Shown here in pieces: positions 1 to 6,949 of a DNA stretch of 38,149 nucleotides. The notes beneath the pieces were generated by a model. That model saw nothing but the letters and a program-made list of their open reading frames with translations, did not search any database and was not told where the DNA came from. The stretch is from the NCBI GenBank assembly GCA_017883165.1, contig JADGOC010000018.1, positions 1 to 38,149 on the forward strand. Reading direction: 5' to 3'. The position numbers and the translations under genes are program-made. Every line of letters starts with the position of its first letter. Position 1 is the stretch's first letter. The stretch comes from Acidobacteriota bacterium. Lineage in GTDB: Bacteria > Acidobacteriota > Vicinamibacteria > Vicinamibacterales > CAVVIG01.

Positions 1-1
1 G

Positions 2-61
2 GAAGACGCCGATCAGATCGTCCGTATTGGCGGGATTACGGTTTTCGAAGACGTCGCCTGA
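2..61 (+). CDS. C-terminal end of an unidentified protein (partial, 5' cut by window)
   Basis: One frame is open from the left edge to a TGA at 59-61 and reads EDADQIVRIGGITVFEDVA. The mix of acidic and beta-branched residues looks like genuine coding sequence, and the other two forward frames give arginine-rich translations. Only 19 residues are visible, so no family can be named. It runs in the same direction as the receiver gene at 351 but is separated from it by a 289-nt gap, so they are probably not tightly coupled. Confidence 0.4.
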   Translation, partial: EDADQIVRIGGITVFEDVA

Positions 62-350
62 AACCGAAGGTATCCAGGAGCCGTCTATGAAGTTGTGGTA
101 GGTCGTGCTCTGCGCAGCTGCGGTGCCCATAGCCTCAGAGAGTGCCGTACTTGGACATCCTGTGCAACATGGGTTCGAAAGCCCAGCCCGAGAATGGTTT
201 ACGCGGACGCCCTCGCCGGCCCCTCGCGGGGTCAGACGGGAACGCTTCGGCGGAGTGCAGGCCCGGATGGGCCGGAAATCACAGGATTCAGGGCCTTCCC
301 CGTGGCACGAATCCTGAATTAGGAAATAGCGTTCGGGGAGACGAACCACG
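62..350 (+). other. Hairpin-rich non-coding gap, possible structured RNA or long leader
   Basis: The short frames crossing this stretch overlap each other and give low-complexity arginine/serine-rich translations, so I see no gene. It is rich in self-complementary segments. GGCCCC (218-223) pairs with GGGGTC (228-233) around a 4-nt loop. GGCCC (260-264) pairs with GGGCC (269-273) around GGAT. CAGGATTC (282-289) pairs with GAATCCTG (309-316). In the 5' half, CTATG (about 86-90) can pair with CATAG (about 129-133), or CCCAT (about 127-131) with a downstream ATGGG. The last strong hairpin lacks a T-tract. A small regulatory RNA (a 6S-like RNA was considered) or a 5' leader of the receiver gene are both possible; I could not match it to a known family. 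Confidence 0.35.
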
Positions 351-755
351 ATGATGACGAACCCTCTCACCACCGAGTCACGAGTCACGCAGCCCGTGCC
401 CGCACCGGTCGGCGCTCAGAAAGTGATGATCGTCAACGGCAGCACGGCGACCCTCGACCTGCTCGACACGGTGCTCGCGGCGGGCTGGTACGACGTTGTG
501 TTCGTCGAGTCGAGCGAGCGCGCGTACTCGCAGATCAAGCGCGTCATGCCGAACCTCGTGATTCTCTGCGTGCGCATCGAGAATCTGGATGGCTTCCAGG
601 TGCTCTCGATGCTGAAGCTGGACGACGAAACGCGCGACATTCCGGTCCTCACCTATACGACCGAGTACGAGGGGCAGGGCGCCGAGGACGAAGACGCCGC
701 CGAACCGTCGGGCACCGAGATATTCGCGCCAAAGCCGGCGATGCGGATGAATTGA
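351..755 (+). CDS. Degenerate response-regulator receiver-domain protein
   Basis: This is a single-domain protein of 134 aa. Residues 24-104 follow the CheY-like receiver pattern: a first strand (KVMIV), then NLVILCVRIENLDGFQVLSM around the phosphorylation loop, then an IPVLTYTT strand. The key acids are missing. The acidic pair after strand 1 is N29/G30, and the phosphoacceptor Asp position is C73. The conserved Thr/Ser is present (T101/T103), and no clear conserved Lys follows. It therefore looks like a non-phosphorylatable pseudo-receiver. The last 30 residues are acidic and fit no domain. A GGGGAG-like ribosome-binding site lies about 10 nt upstream of the tandem ATGs at 351 and 354. It precedes the PilZ gene by 25 bp on the same strand. 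It could act as a protein-interaction module for c-di-GMP-related output, but that rests only on context. Confidence 0.75.
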   Translation: MMTNPLTTESRVTQPVPAPVGAQKVMIVNGSTATLDLLDTVLAAGWYDVVFVESSERAYSQIKRVMPNLVILCVRIENLDGFQVLSMLKLDDETRDIPVLTYTTEYEGQGAEDEDAAEPSGTEIFAPKPAMRMN

Positions 756-762
756 ACCGCTG

Positions 763-771
763 TGCTATAGT
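763..771 (+). promoter_or_regulatory. Candidate extended -10 promoter of the PilZ gene (leaderless)
   Basis: TGCTATAGT reads as an extended -10 element (TGn plus TATAGT). It lies 9 nt upstream of the ATG at 781 and no Shine-Dalgarno sequence lies between. Transcription would begin within a few bases of the start codon. No good -35 hexamer is seen, which is compatible with an extended -10. Confidence 0.4.
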
Positions 772-780
772 CGGCGCCGC

Positions 781-1263
781 ATGGCGGTAAGGCGAAGACC
801 TGCGAAAGCCGCACGACCGAAGACATCTGCAAGACCGGCAAGACCCGTCAAACCCGTCAGATCTGAAAAACCTCGAACGCTCGCCACGCCTGTCGCACGG
901 AAACCGGCCGGCGCGTCTGGCCACGGAGACAAGCGCGACGCGGAGCGGATTCAGATCCTCGGCGAGTTTCACGGGGAAGTGATGGTGTTCCAGCCGATCA
1001 CGATCAAGGAGATCAGCCTCGGCGGCACCCAGGTCGAAACCCGCTTCCCTCTCCAGCTTGACTCCCTTCACGACTTCCGGCTGACGCTCGGCGGCCGCTC
1101 GGTCGTCATCAAAGGGCGCGTGGCGCACTGCAGCATCAGCGACGTCGATCAGGAGATGGTCGTCTACCGCTCGGGCATCCAGTTCGTCGACCCGCCGGAG
1201 CGCGTCTACTCGGTGATCGCCCAATTCATTGAGGCGATTATGGGTGGGAGGCGGGCGCCGTGA
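781..1263 (+). CDS. PilZ domain protein, probable c-di-GMP receptor
   Basis: 160 aa. Residues 1-45 form a basic Lys/Arg/Pro/Ala tail that is probably disordered. The PilZ domain follows. The N-terminal c-di-GMP motif RxxxR is present as RDAER (about residues 52-56), and the second motif appears as EISLGG, with Glu where Asp/Asn is usual but Ser and Gly kept. Beta-rich sequence continues to an amphipathic C-terminal helix (YSVIAQFIEAIM). PilZ proteins bind c-di-GMP and pass the signal to partner proteins. It follows the pseudo-receiver gene by 25 bp but may have its own promoter (TGCTATAGT just upstream). Its stop lies 12 bp from the convergent peptidase stop. Ligand binding is likely but not certain because of the Asp/Asn-to-Glu change. 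Confidence 0.8.
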   Translation: MAVRRRPAKAARPKTSARPARPVKPVRSEKPRTLATPVARKPAGASGHGDKRDAERIQILGEFHGEVMVFQPITIKEISLGGTQVETRFPLQLDSLHDFRLTLGGRSVVIKGRVAHCSISDVDQEMVVYRSGIQFVDPPERVYSVIAQFIEAIMGGRRAP

Positions 1264-1275
1264 ACGGCAGACGGC

Positions 1276-2670
1276 TTAACCGCCAGGTGGCGGCACGGTC
1301 TTGACCGGCGTCCCCGGACGAACCGGCGTGACGTAGGGTGCGACGAGGCTCTCGTGCCCCTCGGCATCGACGGCCGCGACGCCGAACACGAAGTCGTCGA
1401 TCTGCATGCCCGGCAGATTGACCTGCGTGACGTTCCCCACCAGTACATCGTGCTGCCAGTCGGGCCCCCACGCTTCGCGCCAGAAAATCCGGTACGCCAC
1501 CGCTCCAGGCGACGCCGTCCATCGGAGGTTCGCGTCGTAGCCTGACGGTTGGCGGCCGATCATCGGCTGCCCGCCCCGCTCGCTGTTGACCACCGGGGCC
1601 GGCGGCGCGAGCGCGAGCGAAGCCGCCGAGGCCGCGTTCACCCGCGCGTTCTGCGCCAGATACGCCGGCGAGATGCCCTCGAAAGTGTCGCGCACGTCGT
1701 GCTGCCGCGTGAAGTTCTCGCGCGATTCGCGGAAGCCGACCGCCGGAAAGCCGAACTGGTTGTAGGCGGAATGATCGCCGCCACGGCCGAAGCGATCGGG
1801 GCGCGCCATCAGGCGCACGGTGTGCGACGGCACGTAGCGCGCGCCCCACCGCTGGACGAACCGCGCCAGTTCGCGCGAAGGCGAATCCTCTGGCCCCTCC
1901 GAGTAGACCCGGATCGTCGCGCCGTCGATGATGCCGTTGCCGCCCTTGTCGTTGCCGACGATGTCGTTGTTCAGGACCGCGTCGATGCGGATTTTTTCCG
2001 TGGCGGCCTTTTCGGCGTGCAGCTTGGCGCCGAGCAGCCCCTGTTCCTCGCCGACGTGGCACATGAAGACGAGCGTGGCGTCGAAGTCGATGCCGCTCTG
2101 GCTGAAGACGCGCGCCAGCTCGATCGCGACCGACGTACCGCTGCCATCGTCGTTCACGCCGGGCGCGACGTTGTCGAGCGGCGCGTTCGGATCGACGGGG
2201 GACGGCGCCGGCGCGTCGGGATCGCGTGGCGCGGCGGCGGCATTGGCCGCTCCCTGCCCGCCTGCCCGCGCCAGCGAGTCGTAATGGCCGCTGACGTAAA
2301 TGCGCCGCGGACTCTTGCCGGGCAGCACCGCCATCACGTTGCGCACCTCGACGTCGCGCGTGATGCGTCCCTGTTTGGCGACCATGTAGGTGTCGAAGCT
2401 GACCTGGAGCTTCGGGCTGTAGCTTTTCATCTCGTCGAAGATCCACTGCCGCGCGGCGCCAATGCCGCGGTCCGGTTTGTCCTGCGACGACAACGTGCTG
2501 CGCGTGCCGAAGCTCTCCAGTTTTTTCAGGATCGCCGTCAACCGATCTTCCGACACCGACTGCACCAACTTCAGGATGCGCGGATCGAGGTCGCTTTGCT
2601 GCGCCGCGAGCGTGCCGCTGAAGCCGAAGAGGAGGGTGAGGAAGGCGACGCCCGACATGACCTTTTTCAT
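1276..2670 (-). CDS. Secreted M28-family zinc metallopeptidase
   Basis: 464 aa with a signal peptide (MKKVMSGVAFLTLLFGFSGT, cleavage near LAAQQ). The two-zinc M28 ligand set is complete: H129 (SGHYDS), D174 (GVNDDGSG), the E208/E209 pair (HVGEEQG), D236 (NNDIVG) and H324 (RQHDVRDT). H300 sits in the usual GGDHSAY stretch. The family contains aminopeptidases and carboxypeptidases; the substrate cannot be read here. Residues from about 355 on look like a fibronectin III-like or carbohydrate-binding beta domain (DANLRWTASPGAVAYRIFW). An Ala/Pro/Asp-rich insert at about 136-168 interrupts the peptidase domain before the D174 ligand. The ATG overlaps the stop of the upstream gamma-glutamylcyclotransferase-like gene (ATGA), so the two are coupled. 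It probably acts in the periplasm or outside the cell. Confidence 0.88.
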   Translation of the reverse strand: MKKVMSGVAFLTLLFGFSGTLAAQQSDLDPRILKLVQSVSEDRLTAILKKLESFGTRSTLSSQDKPDRGIGAARQWIFDEMKSYSPKLQVSFDTYMVAKQGRITRDVEVRNVMAVLPGKSPRRIYVSGHYDSLARAGGQGAANAAAAPRDPDAPAPSPVDPNAPLDNVAPGVNDDGSGTSVAIELARVFSQSGIDFDATLVFMCHVGEEQGLLGAKLHAEKAATEKIRIDAVLNNDIVGNDKGGNGIIDGATIRVYSEGPEDSPSRELARFVQRWGARYVPSHTVRLMARPDRFGRGGDHSAYNQFGFPAVGFRESRENFTRQHDVRDTFEGISPAYLAQNARVNAASAASLALAPPAPVVNSERGGQPMIGRQPSGYDANLRWTASPGAVAYRIFWREAWGPDWQHDVLVGNVTQVNLPGMQIDDFVFGVAAVDAEGHESLVAPYVTPVRPGTPVKTVPPPGG

Positions 2671-3068
2671 TTGATTTTCAGATGCTCGAGATAGTCGCCG
2701 GATTCGACGCGCTGCGCGCGGCCGAGCGGGGCGTTGTAGAAGTAGACCCAGGCGCTTTCGACGCGTCCATCGGCGAAGGTCACCGGCGTCTCGACTCGCC
2801 AGTACAGGCTCGTGTCGGGTTCGTTCGGCCGATAGCCTTCGATTTCGTCGAGCGCGGTCAGCACGTTTTCCGGGTCCGTCATGCCGTAGACCTCGCCCCA
2901 GACCTGACCGTCCGGCGCGGGAATCGCCGCGGGGTAAATGCCGAGATCGAACAGCGCCCCGCGAATCCAGCCGCGACCCTCCGCGCGAAGGTTGGGGTCG
3001 ATGCGTTCACGGCCGGGCCGCCGGAAGCCGCTCATGAGGGTGCCGTAGAAAAACACGCGGTTGGTCAT
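2667..3068 (-). CDS. Gamma-glutamylcyclotransferase-like (AIG2/GGCT fold) protein
   Basis: 133 aa, a normal length for the family. The N-terminus carries the substrate-loop motif as FFYGTLMSG (residues 6-14). The presumed catalytic Glu lies in LDEIEGY, and a tyrosine-rich strand (SAWVYFYN) follows, as in bacterial YtfP/AIG2-like proteins. The family cyclises gamma-glutamyl-amino groups to 5-oxoproline, but many bacterial members have no proven substrate. It is the first gene of a two-gene unit with the M28 peptidase, which it overlaps by 4 nt. Coupling with a peptidase suggests a shared role in peptide or gamma-glutamyl turnover, although the peptidase is exported and this protein appears cytoplasmic. 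Confidence 0.8.
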   Translation of the reverse strand: MTNRVFFYGTLMSGFRRPGRERIDPNLRAEGRGWIRGALFDLGIYPAAIPAPDGQVWGEVYGMTDPENVLTALDEIEGYRPNEPDTSLYWRVETPVTFADGRVESAWVYFYNAPLGRAQRVESGDYLEHLKIK

Positions 3069-3162
3069 GGACCGATATCAGTGAATGGTCATACTGGCCC
3101 GCGTGGAGGGGAGTTTACGCGAAAACGGTCTAGCGCGCAGGGAGACAAACTTTTACGTGGGA

Positions 3163-3186
3163 AGGGCGGACCAGCCGGTCCGCCCT
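3163..3186 (-). terminator. GC-rich hairpin, probable terminator after the 3200-4267 gene
   Basis: AGGGCGGACC (3163-3172) and GGTCCGCCCT (3177-3186) form a perfect 10-bp stem with a 4-nt loop. It starts 13 nt past the stop of the membrane-anchored protein. On the minus strand no strong T-run follows (TCCCACG), so it may act as a Rho-assisted or weak intrinsic terminator. Confidence 0.5.
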
Positions 3187-3199
3187 CACAGAACGGGCT

Positions 3200-4267
3200 T
3201 TAGTGGCCGACCGGACCGACCGGCTTCTGCGCCGGCTTCTTCGTCGTTCCCAAGGCGCCGAGGGCGTTAAACGCCTCGGCTGGAATCGCGAACGTCAGCT
3301 CGACCGTGTTGCCGGCGACGCTGACGTCGAGCGAGTGCATCATCCCCTGCAACTCGGGATTCGACCCCGCCTGCAGCTTGGCCAGCGCCACGAACCCGCC
3401 CACGACGTCGCGCAGATTGTTCGCCGCCTCGCTGTCGCGCGTTTCCGCGCGGACGGTGCCTCGGATGCCGCCGTTGACGTGGCTGCTGATCGAGAACCAG
3501 GTGATCGGCGGAATCTGGCTCGCCATGTTCGCGGGCAGATGGGCCTGTTTCCGAATGGCGTCGAAGCGGCCGACCGCCCACGCGTTCCCGCCCTCGAGCG
3601 ACCGCACGATCTTCATCATCTCTTCATTGCTCGTCACGTTCGGGCTGTTCTTCTGATCGATCGCGGCGCGCACCAAGCCCGCGTTGCCCACGGCGACCAG
3701 CCGCGGCTCGATGAAGGACACCGCGAAGTCGTTGGCGCCGGGGACGCCGACTCGATCGGGACGCGTGTCGGACGGCGCCATCCCGCGGTGCAGATCGGCC
3801 ATCGCGTTGTGCGCGCCGACCCGAATCACATGCACGCCTTTGTAATCCTCGACCCGCGCGCCGTGCTCCGACATGAGCGCTTCGATGCGCGGGACGTCGA
3901 AGGTTCCGCGCGCCAGCACCATCCCGCCGGGCCCGCCGGTCGAGCCAGGCTCCGCGAACGCGACGACGTGCTCGATGTCGGTTTCGATGTTGATGCCGGT
4001 CTCGTCCTGGAACTCCCGCTGACCGTTCTCCGACATCGGCACCGCGTCGTGGAGTTTCTGGCGCAATTGTGAGTGCATCACGTCCTGGACGTCGGCATAG
4101 GCGAGCACCGAGACGTCAGCCGGCACGTACTTGAACTCATCCGGGCCGCCCCGCCGCATGAACGCGCTCATCGGGTAGCTCGAGTAATAGGCCACCAGGC
4201 CCGAGCCCATCCCCACGCCGAGCACGAGAAGCGAAGCAATGACGAAATACCGCGTCTTGGTCGTCAT
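3200..4267 (-). CDS. Membrane-anchored protein of unknown function
   Basis: 355 aa starting at the ATG at 4267; a GAGGG ribosome-binding site lies about 9 nt upstream, and an in-frame TTG 15 nt earlier is the less likely start. Residues 8-27 form one hydrophobic segment (YFVIASLLVLGVGMGSGLVA), an uncleaved anchor or signal anchor. The rest is a soluble domain with alternating strands and helices and no recognised catalytic motif (DVSVLAYADVQDVM, FAVSFIEPRLVAVGNAGLV, ITWFSISSHVNGGIRGTVRA). This resembles the broad group of exported proteins that acidobacterial genomes annotate as hypothetical. It lies 38 bp after the ABC exporter block on the same strand but has its own candidate promoter in that gap. 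A hairpin follows its stop. Confidence 0.75.
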   Translation of the reverse strand: MTTKTRYFVIASLLVLGVGMGSGLVAYYSSYPMSAFMRRGGPDEFKYVPADVSVLAYADVQDVMHSQLRQKLHDAVPMSENGQREFQDETGINIETDIEHVVAFAEPGSTGGPGGMVLARGTFDVPRIEALMSEHGARVEDYKGVHVIRVGAHNAMADLHRGMAPSDTRPDRVGVPGANDFAVSFIEPRLVAVGNAGLVRAAIDQKNSPNVTSNEEMMKIVRSLEGGNAWAVGRFDAIRKQAHLPANMASQIPPITWFSISSHVNGGIRGTVRAETRDSEAANNLRDVVGGFVALAKLQAGSNPELQGMMHSLDVSVAGNTVELTFAIPAEAFNALGALGTTKKPAQKPVGPVGH

Positions 4268-4285
4268 GGAAAGGTCCCTCAACCT

Positions 4286-4316
4286 CTTATACGAAGCGGG
4301 CTTGCCTATTGTTCAA
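4286..4316 (-). promoter_or_regulatory. Candidate sigma-70-type promoter upstream of the 3200-4267 gene
   Basis: Reading the minus strand, TTGAAC (4316-4311) and TATAAG (4291-4286) are separated by 19 bp. The ATG is 18 bp beyond the -10 element, with a GAGGG ribosome-binding site between. The spacer is slightly long. The -35 element overlaps the last codons of the upstream permease. Confidence 0.35.
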
Positions 4317-5145
4317 GCACGTATTCGCGCCGCTCGACCGCGCGCCCGGCGGCCCAGAGGGTCACCAGCGTGATTGCGGCCAGCCAGGCCAGGCTTTCGG
4401 CCACGGGCGGCACCTCGTGGAACACCTGCATCAGGACGCTGACGGTGGAATCGTCCGGCATGGCGTGAGGCACGAGCGCCTGAAGATAATAGGCCACGGT
4501 CAGCCGCTTGAGGTAACCCGGAAAGAGGAGCACGCCCGGCTCCCAGCCGAACGCGAACACGAGGCCGATGACGAGCGGCCGCTTGAGGCGCGCGCCGACC
4601 CACGCGAACACGGCGCCGTACGCGGCCAGGCCGATCGCGAGCATCCCGAGGTCCTTGAGCAGCGCGGGGAACGATTCGCCGACGCTGCCGCCCACCGGCA
4701 CGATCGCGAAATAGACCAGCACGACCGACGGCAGGACGAGCAGGATCGTGCACCCCAGGTACGCGAGGTATTTCCCGACGAGCACGGCGCCGCGGGGAAT
4801 CGGACGCGTGAACAAGTACGTGATGGTCTTGTCGTCGACCTCGTCGGCAATCAGCGCGGTGCCGTAGAACACGCCGAGCACCGGAATGACGAAGCGGATG
4901 TACAGCAGCCACATCATCATGCCGAACAACGCGCCGCCGCCGACGAGCGCGCCGTTCACGCGCGGCAGCGCGTCCGGATAGATCAGCACCAGGCTGCGAA
5001 TCCCGACCGCCAGCAGCACCGGGCCGCCGGCGAGGAGCGCGAGGAAGACCGACCGGCGCGACCACAGCATCTGGCCGAGCGACAGATCGAAGATCCGCGC
5101 CGCCGAGGCGGCGAACGAGGGCTGGGTGCGCGGCGAGTCGCTCAT
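4306..5145 (-). CDS. ABC-2 type transporter permease (second pair)
   Basis: 279 aa with about six hydrophobic segments, the first at roughly residues 33-55 (SVFLALLAGGPVLLAVGIRSLVLI in part). The stretch ALIADEVDDKTITYLFTRPIPRGAVLVGKYL is typical of NosY/Gld-like ABC-2 permeases: a cytoplasmic loop that contacts the ATPase. Its start overlaps the stop of the ATPase gene at 5142-6083 by 4 nt (ATGA), so the two are translated as a pair. The substrate is unknown; family members export polysaccharides, lipids, peptides or drugs. Confidence 0.85.
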   Translation of the reverse strand: MSDSPRTQPSFAASAARIFDLSLGQMLWSRRSVFLALLAGGPVLLAVGIRSLVLIYPDALPRVNGALVGGGALFGMMMWLLYIRFVIPVLGVFYGTALIADEVDDKTITYLFTRPIPRGAVLVGKYLAYLGCTILLVLPSVVLVYFAIVPVGGSVGESFPALLKDLGMLAIGLAAYGAVFAWVGARLKRPLVIGLVFAFGWEPGVLLFPGYLKRLTVAYYLQALVPHAMPDDSTVSVLMQVFHEVPPVAESLAWLAAITLVTLWAAGRAVERREYVLEQ

Positions 5146-6083
5146 GCCTTCACCAGATACTGGAAGACCGCCTGGAGGTTGTCGTCGGGAGACGTCACCT
5201 CGTGGATCGTGCCGAGCTCGCCGGAAGCGGCCAGTTCGGTCAGCCGCGCGTAAAACGCGTCCGGGCGTCCGGTCTGGACGACCACCGCGTCGTCCTCGAA
5301 CTTCAGGCTCAGCACATCGTCGTACGCGAGGAACTGGCGCGCGAGCGCGCGCGGCTGCTCGGCCTTGATGTAGACCGTGTGCGGATGTTCGTCGATGAGG
5401 TCGCGGATCTGATGGACGTTGCCTTCGGCGAGAATCCGGCCTTGATTGATCAGCAGGATGTTCGACGTCATCGATTCGATCTCATGCAGGATGTGGCTCG
5501 AGACGATGACGCTCTTGCCGGCGCGGCCCCAGTCCTTGATCAGGCGAATCGTCTTGCGCCGCGCGATCGGATCCATGCCCCCGAGCGGCTCGTCGAGGAT
5601 CAGGAGATCCGGATCGTGCGCGAGCGCCTGCGCCATCTTGACGCGCTGCCGCATGCCCTTGCTGTAGGCGCCGATTTTCTTGCCGGCCGCATCGGCGAGG
5701 TCGACCATGTCGAGGGCGCGCCGCGCCATCGCGTCGGCCTCGGCGTCCGTGACGCCGTTCAGCCGCGACAGCGCGGTGATCCATTCGAGCCCGGTCATCC
5801 GATCGTAGAAGGCGTCCTGCTCGGGACAGAAGCCGATGCGGAAATACAGCTTCGGATTGCGCCAGATCGGCTCGCCGAGCACGGTGATGCCGCCTTTGCT
5901 CGGCTTGAGCTGGCCGGTGATGAGCTTCATAAACGTCGACTTGCCCGCGCCGTTCGGGCCGAGCAGCCCCGTGATGCCGGATGGCACCGTGAGGGTGACG
6001 TCGTTCAGGCCGATGACCTGCCCGTACCACTTGGAGAGATGCTCGGCACTGACAATATCCGGCGCCGCGGCGGTCGTCGTCAT
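5142..6083 (-). CDS. ABC transporter ATP-binding protein (second pair)
   Basis: 313 aa from the ATG at 6083, which overlaps the preceding permease stop (ATGA). Walker A is GPNGAGKST at 42-50, the signature is YSKGMRQR at about 140-147, Walker B is LLILDEP at about 160-166, and the switch His is in SSHIL. The Walker B context LGGMDP replaces the more usual TNGLDP. The C-terminal 80 residues form the ferredoxin-like extension seen in CcmA/NosF/Gld-type ATPases. It energises the ABC-2 permease it overlaps downstream. The related ATPase at 6950-7894 shares the same motif positions, suggesting duplication. Confidence 0.9.
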   Translation of the reverse strand: MTTTAAAPDIVSAEHLSKWYGQVIGLNDVTLTVPSGITGLLGPNGAGKSTFMKLITGQLKPSKGGITVLGEPIWRNPKLYFRIGFCPEQDAFYDRMTGLEWITALSRLNGVTDAEADAMARRALDMVDLADAAGKKIGAYSKGMRQRVKMAQALAHDPDLLILDEPLGGMDPIARRKTIRLIKDWGRAGKSVIVSSHILHEIESMTSNILLINQGRILAEGNVHQIRDLIDEHPHTVYIKAEQPRALARQFLAYDDVLSLKFEDDAVVVQTGRPDAFYARLTELAASGELGTIHEVTSPDDNLQAVFQYLVKA

Positions 6084-6949
6084 GCGACGATCTCCACGCC
6101 GCGGACGCGGCGCTCGAGCACCACGCCGGACACCACGACGAGCAGCACGATCATGAACAGCGACAGGAACAACGGCGAGTCGTGGCGCAGCGGCAGCCGG
6201 AAGATGGCATCGCCGACCTGCGCGAGGTCGGCCGACGGCGAGATCCACGACACGCCCGGCCGGCCCGCGCCCGCCTCGGCGTGCTGGAGACCCAGCGCGA
6301 ACGCCAGCACGCCCCAGAGGGCCGTCGTGAAGAAGATGAGCGCCGTATAGAGAATCCCGACATACCGGCTGCTGTTCGACAGCGACGAGAGCGCCAGCAT
6401 CGCCGCCGACACGGTCAGCGCCTGAACGAACGAGAAGAGCGTAATCGCGGGGAAGAGAAACAGATTCTCTTTGAAGAAGGTGAGGTTGCCGGCGAACATG
6501 ATCTGGAGGATGAGCAGCACGATCGCCGGCACCCACGTGACCAGCAGGAGAAACGTCGCCAGAATGACGAGCTTGCCGAAGACGTACTCCGCCCGCGTCA
6601 GCGGCTTCGACAGATAGAGCTGCAGCGCGTTCGCCCGGCGATCGTTGGCGATGAGGCCGGCGCCGACGTAGACGGTGATGAAGAAGACCCAGATGTTCTG
6701 CTGGTCGAGGAACTGACGGAAGGTCTCCGGCTTGATGGCGAGCAGCTGGCGGGCCTGCGGAAAATTCGCCGCCGCGTAGACCTGGACGGCGCGCACGAAG
6801 AAGGGAAACCAGGAAATCAGCAGCAAGCCCAGAAAGGCTTTCTTCGAGAGAAACGTGCGCAGGCCCGCCTTGGCGATGACGATCCACGCCTGCCCGCGCG
6901 GCGTGCGCGTGCCGCCATAGCGCCGATAGCCTTGATCATGAATCGGCAC
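6080..6949 (-). CDS. ABC-2 type transporter permease (first pair)
   Basis: 289 aa with a GTG start immediately next to the TAG of the upstream ATPase. The ribosome-binding site GGAGAAG lies inside that gene's end. It has about six membrane segments. The segment VYVGAGLIANDRRANALQLYLSKPLTRAEYVFGKL matches the second permease in layout: a membrane exit followed by a loop with LSKPLTR where the other has FTRPIPR. The N-terminus is a polar cytoplasmic stretch (YRRYGGTRTPRGQAW). It is probably the partner of the ATPase at 6950-7894, with which it is contiguous. Confidence 0.85.
   Translation of the reverse strand: MPIHDQGYRRYGGTRTPRGQAWIVIAKAGLRTFLSKKAFLGLLLISWFPFFVRAVQVYAAANFPQARQLLAIKPETFRQFLDQQNIWVFFITVYVGAGLIANDRRANALQLYLSKPLTRAEYVFGKLVILATFLLLVTWVPAIVLLILQIMFAGNLTFFKENLFLFPAITLFSFVQALTVSAAMLALSSLSNSSRYVGILYTALIFFTTALWGVLAFALGLQHAEAGAGRPGVSWISPSADLAQVGDAIFRLPLRHDSPLFLSLFMIVLLVVVSGVVLERRVRGVEIVA

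Noticed and set aside
160-185. tRNA T-arm-like GGGTTCGAAAGCCC
   Set aside because: The stem does not form a proper 5-bp T-arm and no acceptor, D or anticodon arms could be placed around it.
303-318. Sigma-54-like element TGGCACG-N4-CTGAA upstream of the receiver gene
   Set aside because: The -24 part matches well but the -12 part lacks the GC dinucleotide, and the motif overlaps the arm of a strong hairpin.
95-354. Several short overlapping reading frames in the first gap
   Set aside because: Their translations are Arg/Ser-rich without domain features, they overlap each other in different frames and lack ribosome-binding sites.
1276-1292. CCGCCAGGTGGCGG palindrome at the end of the M28 peptidase as a terminator
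   Set aside because: It encodes the terminal PPPGG residues and has no T-tract; pairing is probably a result of the codons.
1549-2694. Long plus-strand frame (381 codons) opposite the M28 peptidase
   Set aside because: It is an antisense shadow of a GC-rich gene; the translation is dominated by Arg/Ala/Val without motifs, whereas the minus strand gives a complete M28 enzyme.
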